Of a stretch of 64,000 bases of DNA, positions 15,662-24,689 are shown piece after piece. Source of the DNA: Agromyces flavus. Lineage in GTDB: Bacteria > Actinomycetota > Actinomycetes > Actinomycetales > Microbacteriaceae. Under the pieces are notes generated by a model, which was not told the origin of the DNA, did not search any database, and saw only the letters and a list, made by a program, of their open reading frames with translations. The number at the start of each line of letters is the position of its first letter. The stretch's first letter is position 1. Made by a program: the position numbers and the translations under genes. The stretch spans positions 3,038,001-3,102,000 of the forward strand of contig NZ_LT629755.1 of the NCBI RefSeq assembly GCF_900104685.1, given 5' to 3'.

Positions 15662-17894
15662 GCGTGGGGTCCTCGGCGGGTCTGGCGGTGTCGGATGTCG
15701 CGGGGGCGGTCGCGGACGCGGGTGCCGTGTCGCGATCGGGCTCGGGCTCGGGTCGGGGCTCGGGGTCGGGCTGGTCGACGTCGGGAGCGCGCTCGGGTGG
15801 CGCGGGCGCGGCCGCGGATGCCTCGGCCCGGGGTGCGGGCGTCACCGCAGCGACCCCGGATCCCGCGGGCGTGCGCCGGCGGCGACGGAACGCGCGGATC
15901 AGGCCGATCGCGAAGACCGCGATCACGATGCCGGCGATGACGGCGGCACCGACGCCCTCCCAGTCGGCCTGGACGTTGGCGGGCACCCGCACGCTTGAGC
16001 CTACGGGCGTGCCGTCGGGCGAGGTCAGCGAGACGACGAGCGTCACCTCGCCGCTGCCGACGCCCGCGGCGACGGGCACGCTCACGGTGCCGCGGCTGTC
16101 GGCTTCGACGGTGGCCTCGACGGGCTCCTCGACGATCAGTCGGCCGTTCGAGGGCGCGACCTGCACGGTCACGTCGACCGGGTACGGCAGGTCGTTCTGC
16201 ACCGTGATCGGGATGCCGGTCTCGGTGGCGACCACCAGCACGCTGCTGCTCGGCACGATCGAGACGGCGTCGGTGACCGCGCGCCGGTCGACCAGCCACG
16301 TGCCCACGGCGTCGGTCCACTCCTCGGGACGGTCGAGCCATCCGACGTCGAGGAGGGCGAGGAGGTCTCGGCGCGTGGGACCCGTGAGCACCGTCGGGTC
16401 GGCCAGCACGTCGGAGAACTCGTCGACGGCGCGCTCGGCCGACAGCAGCCGGCCGACGTTCTCGATGCGCTGCCCATCCTCGGGCATCGACACGAGCGTC
16501 CGCTCGGCGGGAGGCGCGCCGACGGCCTCGGCGAGCGTCGCGGAACGCGCCCACGGACCCGATGCGACCGCCTCGATCGTGGACGCGACGCGGTCGGCGT
16601 CGAGGCCTGCGGCGCGGTCGAACGTGCCGAGCAACGTGACGGGCGCGTCCTCGTCGGCGGCGAGTGCGAGCTCGGCGAGCGCGCGGGCGGTGGCGCCGCG
16701 CCACGCGGTCTCGGATGTCGCCGACGCCGCCGCGCGCAGGGCGTCCGTGACCTCGGCATCCGCGACCACGGCGGCCCGGCCGTCGATCGTCGCTCCCGCG
16801 TTCACGGCCGTGTCGACGGGCTCGACGTTGCCCGAGGCGAGGATCGCCGTGGTCAGCCCGCCCGCGGCTAACCAGTCGAGGTCACCGGTGGCGACGGTGT
16901 CGTCGGCAGGCCAGGCGATGTCGGTCCGGGTGAAGTCCCACTCCAGCAGCGTGGCCATGTCGGGAACCGCCTCGGGCGCGGGCGTCGCCTCGCCGTCGCC
17001 GGCCTCGGCCGGGAAGTCTGCCGGGTCGATCGCGTCGCCGAAGCCGAACGGCTCGAGGGGCTCGTCGACGCCGGCCTGCGCCTGAGCGGCGAGGTCGGCG
17101 TCTGCATACGCCAACGGGAATGCCTCGTTCGGCATGGCCGCGAGTCGTTCCAGCCAGGCCACCGCGCTCTCGGGCGCCGACGCTCCGAGGATGCGGATGG
17201 AGGCGGGGATCCGGGGATCGATCCCCACGGCCACCGGGCGGCCCGAGACGGCGTCGAGCTGTCGCGTGAGCAGGCCGGCCGGCCCCGTCCAGGATTCGAG
17301 GAGATCGGCCGGGATGAGGCCCGTCTCCTGCGGCGGCACGGTCAGCGGGTAGGCCAAGGCGAGGCCGGCGGGCGCTGCGGGCACCACGGCGGAGTTCGCG
17401 ACGATGGTACGAGCGGAGGACACCGTGCCGCCGTCGACCTCGAGTGAGGCCGCCAGGCCGATCACCGGCTCGTCGGCGTCGGTCGCATCGGCAGGGAGCG
17501 TGAAGGCGAGGGAGGTCGCGGCACCGACGGCGAGCGATGCCGTGGCGCGTTCGGCGACGGGCTCCACCTCGGCGTCGGGGTCCTCGGGATCCGTCGAGAC
17601 GCCGAGGAGCAGCGCGCCGGCGCGGATCGCGTCGTCGGAGCGGTTGACGATCTCGACGACGACCTCGATCGGCCGGCCGGCTGCGACCGTGGTGGCCTCG
17701 GCAGGCGCCACGCTCAGCCGCACTCCATCGGATTCCTCGCTCGGAGCGGCGGCCGGCGCGGCCACTGAGGCTGCGTGCGCCGGGCTCGCGGACGGCAGCG
17801 CGGCACCGGCGACGCCCAGGGCGCAGGCGGCCCCGGCTGCGGCGAGGATGAGGAGTCGGCGGACGCGTCGATGGGAGGTCGACTCGGCCGGCAT
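15654..17894 (-). CDS. DUF6049 family membrane-anchored extracellular protein
   Basis: A 746-residue protein found beside murJ in many actinobacteria; biochemical role unknown to me. It has an Arg-rich start and hydrophobic signal (LLILAAAGAACALGVAGAAL), a large Ala/Val/Asp-rich extracellular part, one transmembrane helix near residues 640-665 (VGAAVIAGIVIAVFAIGLI) followed by RAFRRRRR, and a Pro/Glu/Asp-rich cytoplasmic tail. The ATG at 17894 directly precedes the signal; longer frames to 17948 are open. Overlap with murJ suggests a cell-wall-related role. Confidence 0.82.
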   Translation of the reverse strand: MPAESTSHRRVRRLLILAAAGAACALGVAGAALPSASPAHAASVAAPAAAPSEESDGVRLSVAPAEATTVAAGRPIEVVVEIVNRSDDAIRAGALLLGVSTDPEDPDAEVEPVAERATASLAVGAATSLAFTLPADATDADEPVIGLAASLEVDGGTVSSARTIVANSAVVPAAPAGLALAYPLTVPPQETGLIPADLLESWTGPAGLLTRQLDAVSGRPVAVGIDPRIPASIRILGASAPESAVAWLERLAAMPNEAFPLAYADADLAAQAQAGVDEPLEPFGFGDAIDPADFPAEAGDGEATPAPEAVPDMATLLEWDFTRTDIAWPADDTVATGDLDWLAAGGLTTAILASGNVEPVDTAVNAGATIDGRAAVVADAEVTDALRAAASATSETAWRGATARALAELALAADEDAPVTLLGTFDRAAGLDADRVASTIEAVASGPWARSATLAEAVGAPPAERTLVSMPEDGQRIENVGRLLSAERAVDEFSDVLADPTVLTGPTRRDLLALLDVGWLDRPEEWTDAVGTWLVDRRAVTDAVSIVPSSSVLVVATETGIPITVQNDLPYPVDVTVQVAPSNGRLIVEEPVEATVEADSRGTVSVPVAAGVGSGEVTLVVSLTSPDGTPVGSSVRVPANVQADWEGVGAAVIAGIVIAVFAIGLIRAFRRRRRTPAGSGVAAVTPAPRAEASAAAPAPPERAPDVDQPDPEPRPEPEPDRDTAPASATAPATSDTARPAEDPTHD

Positions 17895-18033
17895 GGTGGC
17901 GATTCTACGGCGTGCGATCCGGGAGCCCGCAGGGTGCGCACGCGCCATCCGCCCACTCGGTGATCTAGCCGCGATCGAGCCGCGATCGAGCCGGGGTCGA
18001 CCGCGGATCGGCCCCCGAAGCGGGCCCCCTGCC

Positions 18034-18039
18034 TAACAT
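18034..18039 (+). promoter_or_regulatory. Candidate -10 box for leaderless cca mRNA
   Basis: TAACAT ends six bases before the cca ATG at 18046. The spacing puts the transcription start at or next to the start codon. Confidence 0.5.
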
Positions 18040-18045
18040 GGAGCA

Positions 18046-19491
18046 ATGCACAGCGTCGCCGAGGCCCTGGACCGCCTGACGGGTCTGGCCGAGTCGCCGA
18101 CGGTCGCGACGCTCGCCGCGGCGTTCGACGCGGCCGGATTCGAGCTCTCGCTCGTCGGCGGTCCCGTGCGCGACGCGTTCCTCGACCGGAGCACCAACGA
18201 CCTCGACTTCACGACGGATGCGACGCCCGACGAGATCCTCGCGGTCGTGAAGCCGATCGCCGAGGCGCACTGGGACATCGGGCGCGAGTTCGGCACGATC
18301 GGCGCCAAGATCCACGGCCACACCGTCGAGATCACGACCTACCGCGCCGACGAGTACGACGGCGCGTCCCGCAAGCCCGAGGTCGCGTTCGGCACGTCGC
18401 TCGTCGACGACCTCGAGCGCCGCGACTTCACGGTCAACGCGCTCGCGCTGCGCCTTCCCCGACTCGAGCTGGTGGATCCCTCGGGCGGCGTCGAGGACCT
18501 CATCGCGCGAGTCCTGCGCACGCCGTCGAAGCCCGAGGTGTCGTTCGGGGACGACCCGCTGCGGATGATGCGCGCCGCCCGCTTCGCCTCGCAGCTCGGC
18601 TTCGAGGTCGAGCCCGACACGCTCGCGGCGATGTTCGCACTCGCGCCCGAGATCGACCGGATCTCCGCCGAGCGGGTGCGCGACGAGCTGTCGAAGCTGC
18701 TCCTGACCGATACGCCGATGCGCGGCATCCGGCTGCTCGTCGACAGCGGCATCGCGGCGCGTGTGCTGCCCGAGATCCCCGCACTCATGCTCGAGATCGA
18801 CGAGCATCACCATCACAAGGACGTGTACGAGCACTCGCTCACCGTGCTCGACCAGGCGATCGACTACGAGGCGTCGCGCGGACGCCTCGACTCGCCCGAC
18901 CTCGTCCTGCGGCTCGCCGCGCTGCTGCACGACATCGGCAAGCCCGCGACGCGGCGGCTCGAGCCGGGCGGCGCGGTGTCGTTCCACCACCACGACATGG
19001 TCGGCGCGAAGCTCGCCCGCAAGCGGCTGCGCGCCCTGCGGTTCGACAACGACACGATCAAGGCGGTGTCGCGCCTCATCGAGCTGCACCTTCGCTTCTT
19101 CGGGTACACGGATGGCGCGTGGACCGACTCGGCCGTGCGCCGCTACGTGCGCGACGCCGGCGACCAGCTCGAGCGCCTCCACATCCTCACGCGAGCGGAT
19201 GTCACGACCCGCAACCGGCGCAAGGCCGACCGGCTCGGCTTCGCCTACGACGACCTCGAGGAGCGCATCGCGCGCCTGGCCGAGGAGGAGGAGCTCGCCG
19301 CCGTGCGCCCCGAGCTCGACGGGCAGCAGATCATGGCGGCGCTCGGCGTGCGACCGGGTCCGGTCGTGGGCGAGGCGTACAAGTTCCTGCTCGACGTGCG
19401 CCTCGACGAGGGCCCGATCGGGCCGGATGCCGCGCGCGAGCGCCTGCTCGCCTGGTGGGCCGAGCGGCAGGCCGCCGCCCCCGGCGCCTGA
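18046..19491 (+). CDS. cca: CCA tRNA nucleotidyltransferase
   Basis: Adds or repairs the 3' CCA of tRNAs. The 481-residue protein has the class II nucleotidyltransferase motif LVGGPVRDAFLDRSTNDLDF (GG and DxD), RRDFTVNALAL, and an HD-domain region with HHHHKDVYEHSL and LAALLHDIGKPATR. The ATG at 18046 lies six bases after a TAACAT -10 box, so translation is probably leaderless. It diverges from the murJ block, as in many actinobacteria. Confidence 0.95.
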   Translation: MHSVAEALDRLTGLAESPTVATLAAAFDAAGFELSLVGGPVRDAFLDRSTNDLDFTTDATPDEILAVVKPIAEAHWDIGREFGTIGAKIHGHTVEITTYRADEYDGASRKPEVAFGTSLVDDLERRDFTVNALALRLPRLELVDPSGGVEDLIARVLRTPSKPEVSFGDDPLRMMRAARFASQLGFEVEPDTLAAMFALAPEIDRISAERVRDELSKLLLTDTPMRGIRLLVDSGIAARVLPEIPALMLEIDEHHHHKDVYEHSLTVLDQAIDYEASRGRLDSPDLVLRLAALLHDIGKPATRRLEPGGAVSFHHHDMVGAKLARKRLRALRFDNDTIKAVSRLIELHLRFFGYTDGAWTDSAVRRYVRDAGDQLERLHILTRADVTTRNRRKADRLGFAYDDLEERIARLAEEEELAAVRPELDGQQIMAALGVRPGPVVGEAYKFLLDVRLDEGPIGPDAARERLLAWWAERQAAAPGA

Positions 19492-19606
19492 CCCTCGACG
19501 TCGGTCACGACTCGGTCACGGTGTCCTCGGATGCGTGACCTTTCCCCGTCCTCGCGACATCCCGGAGTGAAGGCGTTGCACGGCACCGGGGAAGGACGGT
19601 TCGATC

Positions 19607-20374
19607 ATGGCCGTTTCGCGCATGCTGGCCCTCGCGGCGATCGCCGCGAGCGTGGCACTGATCTCGTGCTCCACGCCCGGCTCGGGACCGCCGACCGCCC
19701 TGCCCACCGCGAGCCCGTCGCCGCCGCCCGCCACGACCCCGCCGGTCACGGCTGAACCCGCGATCTCGATCACGAGCCCGACGGCGGGCGAGACGGTCTC
19801 CGTGCCGTTCACCGTGACGGGCGACGCGAACACGTTCGAGGCCGAGGTCACGGTCGACGTCGTCGACCAGTCGGGGCTCCAGGACTGCGTGCGCGGCGTC
19901 ACGGCAACTTCGGGCTCGGGCACGCCCGGCACGTTCGAGGCGGTGCTCGCCTTCCCGCCCGAGGTGGACCCGCTGCCCATCGTCGTGCGTGCCTACTCGC
20001 ACAGCGCGAAGGACGGATCGATCGTCGACCTCGTCGAGGTGCCGGTCACGGTGACCACCGAACGGCCGCCGATCATCCTCGCGACCCCGACGTGCGGGCA
20101 GGTGGTCCCGCCGGGAGGCCTCATCCTGGTGACGGGGACCGCCGCCGTGTTCGAAGCGGCACTGAACGTGGAGGTGCGCAACGCCTCGGGCGTGGCCGTC
20201 GTCGAACTCCCGGTCATGGCGGAGGAGTGCTGCGTGGAGTCGCCGTTCAGCGCCAGGCTCACCCTGCCGACCGACCTTCCGCCCGGGCGATACGACGTCG
20301 TCGCCTTCGACCTGAGCGCGAAGGACGGTTCGGTCCAGCACGAGTTCCCCGTGCAGATCGAAGTGCGAGGCTAG
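19607..20374 (+). CDS. Gmad2-type immunoglobulin-like lipoprotein
   Basis: A 255-residue exported lipoprotein. The signal LALAAIAASVALISC ends in a lipobox with Cys at residue 21, followed by a Pro/Thr/Ser linker. Two repeats follow, starting near ISITSPTAGETVSVPFTVTG and IILATPTCGQVVPPGGL; each contains an AKDGS motif (HSAKDGS and LSAKDGS) typical of the Gmad2 domain. Its role is unknown; related domains occur in spore germination-associated and surface proteins. It lies alone between cca and the rpsF operon. Confidence 0.8.
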   Translation: MAVSRMLALAAIAASVALISCSTPGSGPPTALPTASPSPPPATTPPVTAEPAISITSPTAGETVSVPFTVTGDANTFEAEVTVDVVDQSGLQDCVRGVTATSGSGTPGTFEAVLAFPPEVDPLPIVVRAYSHSAKDGSIVDLVEVPVTVTTERPPIILATPTCGQVVPPGGLILVTGTAAVFEAALNVEVRNASGVAVVELPVMAEECCVESPFSARLTLPTDLPPGRYDVVAFDLSAKDGSVQHEFPVQIEVRG

Positions 20375-20497
20375 GTCCGGATCGCGGGATCGGCGGAGCC
20401 GCGCGGATGTGCGCGTGCGCGAGGCATCCGCTACGATGTGAAGGTTGCCCGTGCGCCGCATTCGCGGCCTCCGCGGGTGACGCATGTACACCCTCCT

Positions 20498-20516
20498 GTC
20501 ACAGACCGTCTGTGAC
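20498..20516 (+). promoter_or_regulatory. Perfect palindrome in the rpsF leader, candidate S6:S18 control element
   Basis: GTCACAGAC (20498-20506), one C, and GTCTGTGAC (20508-20516) form a perfect 9-base-arm hairpin about 30 bases before the rpsF start, between a TACGAT -10-like box (about 20433-20438) and the ribosome binding site. The top contains CCG, a feature of rpsF leaders bound by S6:S18 in other bacteria. Confidence 0.4.
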
Positions 20517-20545
20517 CGCCTGAGTCCGAAGGAGGTGGGTCTGTC

Positions 20546-20938
20546 ATGCACCAGTACGAGCTGATGGTGATCCTCGATCCGTCGATCGACGAGCGCACCG
20601 TTGCTCCGAGCCTCGACAAGTTCCTCAACGTCATCCGCAACGATGGCGGCACCGTCGACACCGTCGACATCTGGGGCAAGCGTCGCCTGGCCTACGAGAT
20701 CGACAAGAAGTCCGAGGGCATCTACGCCGTCGTCAACTTCACCGCCGAGTCGGCCACGACCAACGAGCTCGACCGCCAGCTGAACCTCAGCGAGGCCGTC
20801 ATGCGCACCAAGGTCCTGCGTGCCGAAGAGGCCGTCGCCCGCGCCGAGAAGATCCAGGCCGCCGACGCCAAGCGCGCCGCCAAGAAGGCGACCGCTGCAG
20901 CGAGCAAGGCCGCCGCCCCCGCCAAGAAGGACGCCTAG
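20546..20938 (+). CDS. rpsF: 30S ribosomal protein S6
   Basis: Small-subunit protein that pairs with S18 on the platform. It starts [19 protein letters not shown] and contains [20 protein letters not shown], both diagnostic. The 130 residues include an Ala/Lys-rich C-terminal tail of about 30 ([20 protein letters not shown]) common in actinobacterial S6. GAAGGAGGT precedes the ATG. First gene of rpsF-ssb-rpsR-rplI, with 5 bases before ssb. Confidence 0.98.
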   Translation: MHQYELMVILDPSIDERTVAPSLDKFLNVIRNDGGTVDTVDIWGKRRLAYEIDKKSEGIYAVVNFTAESATTNELDRQLNLSEAVMRTKVLRAEEAVARAEKIQAADAKRAAKKATAAASKAAAPAKKDA

Positions 20939-20943
20939 TCCTC

Positions 20944-21459
20944 ATGGCCGGCGAGACCATCATCACCGTGGTGGGCAACCTCACCGCAGACCCCGAGCTG
21001 CGCTACACGCAGAACGGGCTCGCGGTCGCGAACTTCACGATCGCGTCGACCCCCCGCACGTTCGACCGCCAGGCGAACGAGTGGAAGGACGGCGAGGCCC
21101 TGTTCCTGCGCGCGAGCTGCTGGCGCGAGTTCGCCGAGCACGTCGCGGGATCGCTCACCAAGGGAACCCGGGTCATCGCTTCCGGGCGTCTCAAGCAGCG
21201 CTCCTACGAGACGAAGGAAGGCGAGAAGCGCACCAGCATCGAGCTCGAGATCGACGAGATCGGGCCGAGCCTGCGCTACGCCACCGCGTCCGTGACGCGC
21301 GCCCAGTCCAACCGCGGCGTCGGCGGCGGCGGCTCCTTCGGGGGCGGCCAGCAGCAGTCCGATGACGCGTGGGCGCCCAGCGCTCCCGCGCAGTCCTCGG
21401 GCGGCGGCGACGTCTGGAACACCCCGGGCACCAACTACGGCGACGAGACGCCCTTCTAA
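20944..21459 (+). CDS. ssb: Single-stranded DNA-binding protein
   Basis: Protects single-stranded DNA in replication and repair. The 171-residue product has an OB-fold N-terminus ([59 protein letters not shown]), then a Gly/Gln/Ser-rich linker, and the acidic partner-binding tip DETPF at the end. It is embedded in the ribosomal operon as in most bacteria. Confidence 0.97.
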   Translation: MAGETIITVVGNLTADPELRYTQNGLAVANFTIASTPRTFDRQANEWKDGEALFLRASCWREFAEHVAGSLTKGTRVIASGRLKQRSYETKEGEKRTSIELEIDEIGPSLRYATASVTRAQSNRGVGGGGSFGGGQQQSDDAWAPSAPAQSSGGGDVWNTPGTNYGDETPF

Positions 21460-21524
21460 CACTCAGCGGGGGTCGAGACGGCGCTTCGCGCCTCCTCGAC
21501 CCACACAATCGACAGGAAAGATCC

Positions 21525-21782
21525 ATGGCTGGAAAGAGCAGCGGCGACCGCCGCAAGCCTCGCGGCAAGGGCGCGAAGAACGCCGCCCCCGCGAAGTCCG
21601 TCAAGGTCGGCGTCATCGACTACAAGGATGTCGCGACCCTTCGGAAGTTCATCTCGGAGCGCGGCAAGATCCGCGCCCGTCGCATCACCGGTGTCTCCGT
21701 GCAGGAGCAGCGCCTCATCGCCCGCGCCGTGAAGAACGCGCGCGAGATGGCCCTCCTGCCCTACTCGGGCTCCGGCCGCTAA
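21525..21782 (+). CDS. rpsR: 30S ribosomal protein S18 (zinc-free form)
   Basis: Partner of S6 in the 30S platform. The 85-residue product contains [19 protein letters not shown] and [20 protein letters not shown], the S18 core. It has no Cys, so this is the C-minus type. ACAGGAAAG precedes the ATG at 21525; the frame is open upstream but homology begins here. Confidence 0.97.
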   Translation: MAGKSSGDRRKPRGKGAKNAAPAKSVKVGVIDYKDVATLRKFISERGKIRARRITGVSVQEQRLIARAVKNAREMALLPYSGSGR

Positions 21783-21793
21783 GGAGCACGACG

Positions 21794-22246
21794 ATGGCAA
21801 AGGTTATTCTCACGAACGAGGTCACCGGCCTCGGCACCGCAGGCGACGTCGTCGAGGTCAAGAACGGCTACGCCCGCAACTACCTGGTTCCCCAGGGCCT
21901 CGCGACGCCGTGGACTCGCGGCGGCCAGAAGCAGGTCGACCAGATCAAGGCCGCTCGCGCCGCGCGCGAGCTGCACTCGATCGAGGACGCTCAGGCCGTC
22001 AAGGCCAAGCTCGAGTCGGGCAAGGTCAAGCTGGCCGTCAAGGCGGGCCTCGGCGGTCGCCTGTTCGGCTCGGTCAAGACGGCGGATGTCGCGGCTGCGG
22101 TCGCCGACGCCGGCCTCGGCGACATCGACAAGCGCAAGATCGAGATCCCCACGCCGATCAAGTCGGTCGGGGACCACGAGGCGACGGTCAAGCTCCGCGA
22201 GGACGTGACCGCGACGATCACCCTGCAGGTGGTCGCGGCGAAGTAG
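21794..22246 (+). CDS. rplI: 50S ribosomal protein L9
   Basis: Large-subunit protein with two domains joined by a long helix. The 150-residue product starts [20 protein letters not shown] and carries the L9 signature [16 protein letters not shown]; the C-terminal domain ([25 protein letters not shown]) is complete. AAGGAG precedes it. Last gene of the operon. Confidence 0.98.
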   Translation: MAKVILTNEVTGLGTAGDVVEVKNGYARNYLVPQGLATPWTRGGQKQVDQIKAARAARELHSIEDAQAVKAKLESGKVKLAVKAGLGGRLFGSVKTADVAAAVADAGLGDIDKRKIEIPTPIKSVGDHEATVKLREDVTATITLQVVAAK

Positions 22247-22384
22247 TCGCTGAGCGCACGAACGATCGACGCGGCGGCGAGCTCCGGCTCGTCGCCGCGT
22301 CGTCGTGTCCGAGGAATGTCGCCGATCCCCTACACCCGTTCGGCGATGATTCGCATGTCCCCTCTTCAGGGGCGTTGTCCTCAT

Positions 22385-22580
22385 GTTTGTGCACAGGTGG
22401 ACAACCCTCGAGCCGGGAAACGAAAGAAACTTGTAGTGCACAGGTGTGGAATCATGAAAGACCAGTTCAGCGGGTAATTCAGCCGATGTGATTCTCGCGA
22501 ATTCCACAGTTCTCCACAGGCAGTGTGCACACGTTCCGCGGCGTTTCGCCCAATCGCTCCACAGAGTTATCCACAGGCTG
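22385..22580. promoter_or_regulatory. Cluster of DnaA-box-like sequences upstream of dnaB
   Basis: One exact box TTATCCACA at 22567-22575. Near matches: TTCTCCACA (22510-22518), CGCTCCACA (22555-22563), ATTCCACA near 22501, the complement of TTGTCCACC near 22397, and the complement of GATTCCACA near 22447. The stretch is less GC-rich than its surroundings. No gene is supported in 22247-22742. Confidence 0.65.
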
Positions 22581-22742
22581 GCTTGTGTCCCCCATGCGGG
22601 CTTCCCTATGGTGAGTCAGCGTCCACGATCGGGGTCGAGAGCGCAGGCCGCATGGCTCGATTCGAGGGCATGTCGGGGGGTCCGGGTACCACTGGACCGA
22701 GGGGGACGGGCGACGAGCCCTGAGCGAATCGGAGGTCACCAG

Positions 22743-24116
22743 TTGTCGATCGCGCATATCGGGCTCGCCGAACCCATCGACGACCCCGACGCCCGACGGG
22801 GCGAGCGCACCCCGCCGCACGACCTCCTCGCCGAGCAGAGCGCGCTCGGCGGCATGATGCTCTCGAAGGATGCCGTCGCCGACGTCATCGAGACGCTCCG
22901 AGGCATCGACTTCTACGTGCCCAAGCACGAGGTCATCTTCAACGCGATTCTCGCGCTGTACTCGCACGGCGAGCCGACCGATGTCATCGCGGTCACCGAC
23001 GAACTGACCAAGACCGGCGAGCTCCAGCGGGCCGGCGGGGTGGAATACCTGCACACCCTCACGAGCCTGGTCCCGACGGCGGCGAACGCCGGCTACTACG
23101 CCTCGATCGTGGCAGAGCGGGCGCTGCTCCGCCGCCTGGTCGAGGCGGGCACGCGAATCGTGCAGATGGGCTACGCCGGCGAGGGCGAGGTCGTCGAGCT
23201 GGTCAACACCGCGCAGGCCGAGATCTACAACGTCACCGGCTCGGTCGAGAGCGAGGATTACGTTCCGCTGACCGACGCCATCGGCACCGCGATCGATGAG
23301 ATCGAGGCGGCGAAGCACACCGACGGCAAGATGACCGGCGTGCCCACCGGCTTCGCCGACCTCGACGACCTCACGAACGGCTTCCACCCCGGCCAGATGA
23401 TCATCGTCGCGGCGCGTCCCGCGATGGGCAAGTCCACGCTCGCGCTCGACTTCGCGCGGTCCGCGGCGGTCACGCACGACCTGCCGACGATCTTCTTCTC
23501 GCTCGAGATGGGGCGGAGCGAGATCGCGATGCGCCTGCTCTCGGCCGAGGCATCCGTCCCGCTGCAGAACATGCGGAAGGGAACGGTCGACACCCGCGAC
23601 TGGACCACGATCGCCTCGACGCGGGGCCGCATCAACGACGCGCCGCTCTACATCGACGACTCCCCCAACATGACACTCGTCGAGATCCGCGCGAAGTGCC
23701 GCCGCCTCAAGCAGCGTGTCGGCCTGAAGATGGTGGTCATCGACTACCTGCAGCTCATGACGAGCGGCAAGCGCGTCGAGAGCCGCCAGCAGGAGGTCTC
23801 GGAGTTCTCGCGTGCGCTCAAGCTGCTCGCCAAGGAGCTCCAGGTGCCCGTGCTCGCGCTCTCCCAGCTCAACCGCGGGCCCGAGCAGCGCGCCGACAAG
23901 ATGCCCGCGCTGTCCGACCTGCGCGAGTCGGGCTCGATCGAGCAGGACGCCGACATGGTGATCCTGCTGCACCGCGAGTCCGCCTACGAACGCGACAGCC
24001 CCCGTGCCGGCGAAGCCGACCTCATCGTCGCGAAGCACCGCAACGGTCCGACCCGCACCGTCACCGTCGCGTTCCACGGGCACTTCTCGCGCTTCGCCGA
24101 CATGGTGCAGGTCTAG
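22743..24116 (+). CDS. dnaB: Replicative DNA helicase DnaB
   Basis: Hexameric 5'-3' helicase at the fork. The 457-residue product has the N-terminal domain (PPHDLLAEQSALGGMMLSKD), then the RecA-like domain with Walker A in AARPAMGKSTLALDFAR, FFSLEMGRSEIAMRLLS, Walker B in KMVVIDYLQLM and LSQLNRGPEQRADKMP. The TTG at 22743 is preferred: GGAGGT at 22731-22736 has ideal spacing. Upstream in-frame codons run through the DnaA-box region and are unlikely to be translated. No intein is present. Confidence 0.96.
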   Translation: MSIAHIGLAEPIDDPDARRGERTPPHDLLAEQSALGGMMLSKDAVADVIETLRGIDFYVPKHEVIFNAILALYSHGEPTDVIAVTDELTKTGELQRAGGVEYLHTLTSLVPTAANAGYYASIVAERALLRRLVEAGTRIVQMGYAGEGEVVELVNTAQAEIYNVTGSVESEDYVPLTDAIGTAIDEIEAAKHTDGKMTGVPTGFADLDDLTNGFHPGQMIIVAARPAMGKSTLALDFARSAAVTHDLPTIFFSLEMGRSEIAMRLLSAEASVPLQNMRKGTVDTRDWTTIASTRGRINDAPLYIDDSPNMTLVEIRAKCRRLKQRVGLKMVVIDYLQLMTSGKRVESRQQEVSEFSRALKLLAKELQVPVLALSQLNRGPEQRADKMPALSDLRESGSIEQDADMVILLHRESAYERDSPRAGEADLIVAKHRNGPTRTVTVAFHGHFSRFADMVQV

Positions 24117-24185
24117 CTGCCGCGCTCATCCCTCGGTCAGCGAACGGGTCCTTCGGATTGCCGTCTGCGACGACCCACGGTGGGA

Positions 24186-24557
24186 TCAGCGCCAGGAACG
24201 GAACCGTGCGGCGCCGACGATGACCGCGATCGCCCCGCCGATCGCGGTCACGAGCGGGACCGCGACGACCGCGAGGGCGATCGAGTTCGGGCGGAAGCGG
24301 AGACCGTCGGGGCCGTTGATGTACGCCCCGATCGGCACGGAGAACCCTCCGCCACCACCACCGCTGCCCTCTCCCTTGCCCGCGACGGGCGTGCGGGATT
24401 CGGGCATCTCACCCGAGCCCTCGCCGCCGCCGAAGCCGAAGCCGACGAGCGCCACGGGCACCACCTCCTGCCCGTCCACGGTGGTCTTCTCGCCGTACGC
24501 GACCTTGGCACCCCACGCCGGCACCGATTCCGCCAGATTCTCGATGAGCTTCGCCAT
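24186..24557 (-). CDS. GerW family protein (YtfJ-like)
   Basis: A 123-residue protein starting MAKLIENLAESVPAWGAKVA, followed by GEKTTVDGQEVVPVALVGFG and a Gly-rich loop (GKGEGSGGGGGGFSVPIGAY), the pattern of the GerW/YtfJ family named from Bacillus spore germination. The C-terminus has one hydrophobic segment (IALAVVAVPLVTAIGGAIAV), suggesting membrane association. Function outside spore formers is unknown. It converges on dnaB, about 70 bases from its end. Confidence 0.82.
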   Translation of the reverse strand: MAKLIENLAESVPAWGAKVAYGEKTTVDGQEVVPVALVGFGFGGGEGSGEMPESRTPVAGKGEGSGGGGGGFSVPIGAYINGPDGLRFRPNSIALAVVAVPLVTAIGGAIAVIVGAARFRSWR

Positions 24558-24689
24558 GGAGCGAACGCTACGCGCGTCGACGAGGAGCGGCCAGTGGAGG
24601 CTGGGTTGCCGTGCACCATTGACGTCGCACCCCACCGTTGCGATGCTGGCCCCGACCCGGAACGGGTCGGGAGCCGAGAGGCGGTCGAC

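Noticed and set aside
14012-15940. A long plus-strand frame (over 600 codons) opposite murJ and DUF6049
   Set aside because: Asp/Arg/Glu/His-rich shadow of murJ; no recognisable domain or ribosome binding site.
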